Positions 63,061 through 64,000 of a stretch of DNA of 64,000 bases are shown piece by piece (the first letter of the stretch is position 1; every line of letters begins with the position of its first letter). The notes below the pieces were generated by a model that did not search any database, had not been told where the DNA came from, and saw only the letters and a list, made by a program, of their open reading frames with translations. Source of the DNA: Lachnospiraceae bacterium NK4A144 (lineage in GTDB: Bacteria; Bacillota; Clostridia; Lachnospirales; Lachnospiraceae); contig AUJT01000002.1 in assembly GCA_000424365.1 (NCBI GenBank), forward strand, positions 62,001-126,000. The letters are read 5' to 3'. The translations under genes and the position numbers were made by a program.

Positions 63061-63705
63061 TCAGTCAAAGATGTCATCTCCGAATCTGACCTTTGAATAA
63101 GCCTTGATTTCTTCTACGCATTTGTCAAAACCAAGTCGTCCGCTGTTTAGACAAAGGTCATAGTTTCTCGCATCTGTCCACAGCTGTCCGGTGTGATAGT
63201 GATAATAATCGGCCTTGTACCGGTCAGTTTTTTCGATAAATTTTTCCAGCTCTTTGTCGCGATAGCTCTGTTTCTTGGCGGCCTGCTCCATAAGGAAATC
63301 CTTGGGTGCATGCACAAATACCGAAACTACATTATCATAATCCTTAAGAACAAAATCAGCGCATCTGCCGATTATCACACAGGATTCTGTCTCCGCGAGT
63401 TTCTTTAAGACCTTCGCCTGATAATTAAAAAGATTTTCTCTGGAAACGAAATCATCGCTCTTCGGTGAGATAAGTTCCCCCTGATAAACGTTCTTCATAA
63501 CACGTACAAGCAGAGGATTCTTGTCATCAACATTTTCATCTGCCTGAACAAAGAGACTCTCATTTATACCGCTTTCTTCCGCAGCGAGCTTCATGAGTTC
63601 CTTATCATAGTAGTGGATGCCAAGCTCATCGGCCAGCATTTTTCCTACGGTACGACCACCGCTTCCGTACTGACGTGAAATAGTGAATACGATATTCTTT
63701 TTCAT
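63061..63705 (-). CDS. Cytidylate-kinase-like protein
   Basis: The ATG at 63705 follows AAAGGAAG; the longer frame lacks a good site. 214 residues: FTISRQYGSGGRTVGKMLAD at the N-terminus (a P-loop variant, GSGGRTVG), IIGRCADFVL, and VFVHAPKDFLMEQ. The family is annotated as cytidylate kinase-like and often lacks proven substrates. It lies directly after the livF-like gene, 20 bases away, and may not be linked to it functionally. Confidence 0.85.
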   Translation of the reverse strand: MKKNIVFTISRQYGSGGRTVGKMLADELGIHYYDKELMKLAAEESGINESLFVQADENVDDKNPLLVRVMKNVYQGELISPKSDDFVSRENLFNYQAKVLKKLAETESCVIIGRCADFVLKDYDNVVSVFVHAPKDFLMEQAAKKQSYRDKELEKFIEKTDRYKADYYHYHTGQLWTDARNYDLCLNSGRLGFDKCVEEIKAYSKVRFGDDIFD

Positions 63706-63725
63706 TTCAGTAACTTCCTTTCTGA

Positions 63726-64000
63726 TCACTCCCCGAGGTAAGCCTTTCTAATGGAGTCATTATTAAGCATATCCGCTGCTTTTCCTTCCATTGTGATGCT
63801 TCCTGTCTCAAGAACATATGCCCTGTCGGCGATCGTAAGCGCCTTCTTCGCATTCTGCTCTACGAGGAGTACCGTCGTTCCATCTTTGTGGACACTCTTT
63901 ATTATATCAAAAATCTCGTTAACAAAGATAGGTGAAAGTCCCATAGATGGCTCATCCATAAGAATTATGTCCGGATGCGACATCAACGCGCGTCCCATTG
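63726..64000 (-). CDS. livF: Branched-chain amino acid ABC ATPase LivF, C-terminal part (cut by window edge)
   Basis: The frame is open beyond the window and ends at 63726. The visible ~91 residues hold the end of the ATPase domain: MGRALMSHPDIILMDEPSMGLSP (split) with Walker B and its DEPSMGL, VLLVEQNAKKALTIADRAYVLETG and a C-terminal GE. These are typical of LivF/BraG, whose partners LivH, LivM, LivG and LivK should lie to the right. Confidence 0.9.
   Translation of the reverse strand, partial: MGRALMSHPDIILMDEPSMGLSPIFVNEIFDIIKSVHKDGTTVLLVEQNAKKALTIADRAYVLETGSITMEGKAADMLNNDSIRKAYLGE

Noticed and set aside
1-64000. Numerous other long open frames on the opposite strand or in overlapping frames
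   Set aside because: They lie inside genes with clear domain matches, lack ribosome sites, and show no family motifs. They are reading-frame shadows.
1-64000. tRNA, rRNA, CRISPR or transposase genes
   Set aside because: The intergenic gaps were read for cloverleaf ends, spaced direct repeats and DDE or serine/tyrosine recombinase motifs; none was found.

Overview
The window looks like chromosomal DNA of a Gram-positive anaerobe of the Lachnospiraceae, possibly Butyrivibrio or a close relative. Supporting this are a pyruvate:ferredoxin oxidoreductase, a sufCBDSU operon, a zinc-ribbon form of ribosomal protein L28, a GerW/YtfJ sporulation-family protein beside a DUF2953 protein, a DUF6472-type mini-protein, Asp23 next to a DAK2 kinase, and moderate-to-low G+C. 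The genus is inferred, not proven. Almost every gene lies on the minus strand, so the biological reading order runs from the right end to the left. No tRNA, rRNA, CRISPR array, prophage or transposase gene was found.

Layout. (1) About 1-17600 is one long exopolysaccharide/capsule operon. In transcription order it encodes a PssD/PssE glycosyltransferase pair, a priming sugar transferase, a GH16 lipoprotein, a tyrosine-kinase-like ATPase without the P-loop lysine, a membrane-anchored adhesin-like protein, a Wzz-type protein, a GT2, a membrane-anchored GH5 endoglucanase, a Wzy-like polymerase, four more GT2 enzymes and one GT14, a Wzx flippase, and a further GT2 cut by the window edge. (2) 17900-24200 is an oppBCDFA peptide transporter with a promoter, a long leader and a terminator-like hairpin inside the leader. 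(3) 24400-36000 holds a short plus-strand gene, a housekeeping operon (asp23, DAK2 kinase, recG, a polytopic membrane protein, aminopeptidase P), rpmB, and a small gerW/DUF2953 operon divergent from an HD-GYP-type protein. (4) 36000-45200 carries division, wall and recombination genes: NUDIX, a PBP/SEDS pair, a U32 peptidase split into two overlapping frames, zapA, ruvAB, and small membrane proteins. (5) 45300-50600 has rpsU, an orphan FliD-like protein and nifJ. (6) 50800-54800 has a PqqD-like protein, an OPT transporter and a ClC protein. (7) 54860-60060 is the suf operon. (8) 60095-64000 has DUF6472, pyruvate kinase, a PH-domain protein, a cytidylate-kinase-like protein and the end of a livF-type ABC ATPase.

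Two things stand out. First, the polysaccharide operon encodes a wall-facing GH5 and a GH16 alongside its own assembly machinery, so the polymer is probably cut or trimmed as it is made. Second, a family of short palindromic insertion elements occurs three times (8211, 17629, 62292) with a shared core and flanking direct repeats of about 8 bp, exact in one case, which is the signature of a non-autonomous mobile element (MITE). One copy sits against the only promoter-like -10 upstream of the polysaccharide operon, and another duplicates the stop codon of the GH5 gene. Other unexplained structure includes a 46-base leader motif shared by zapA and suf, a 34-nt RNA hairpin between sufD and sufS whose only mismatches are G-U wobbles in the transcript, and the overlapping split of the U32 gene.
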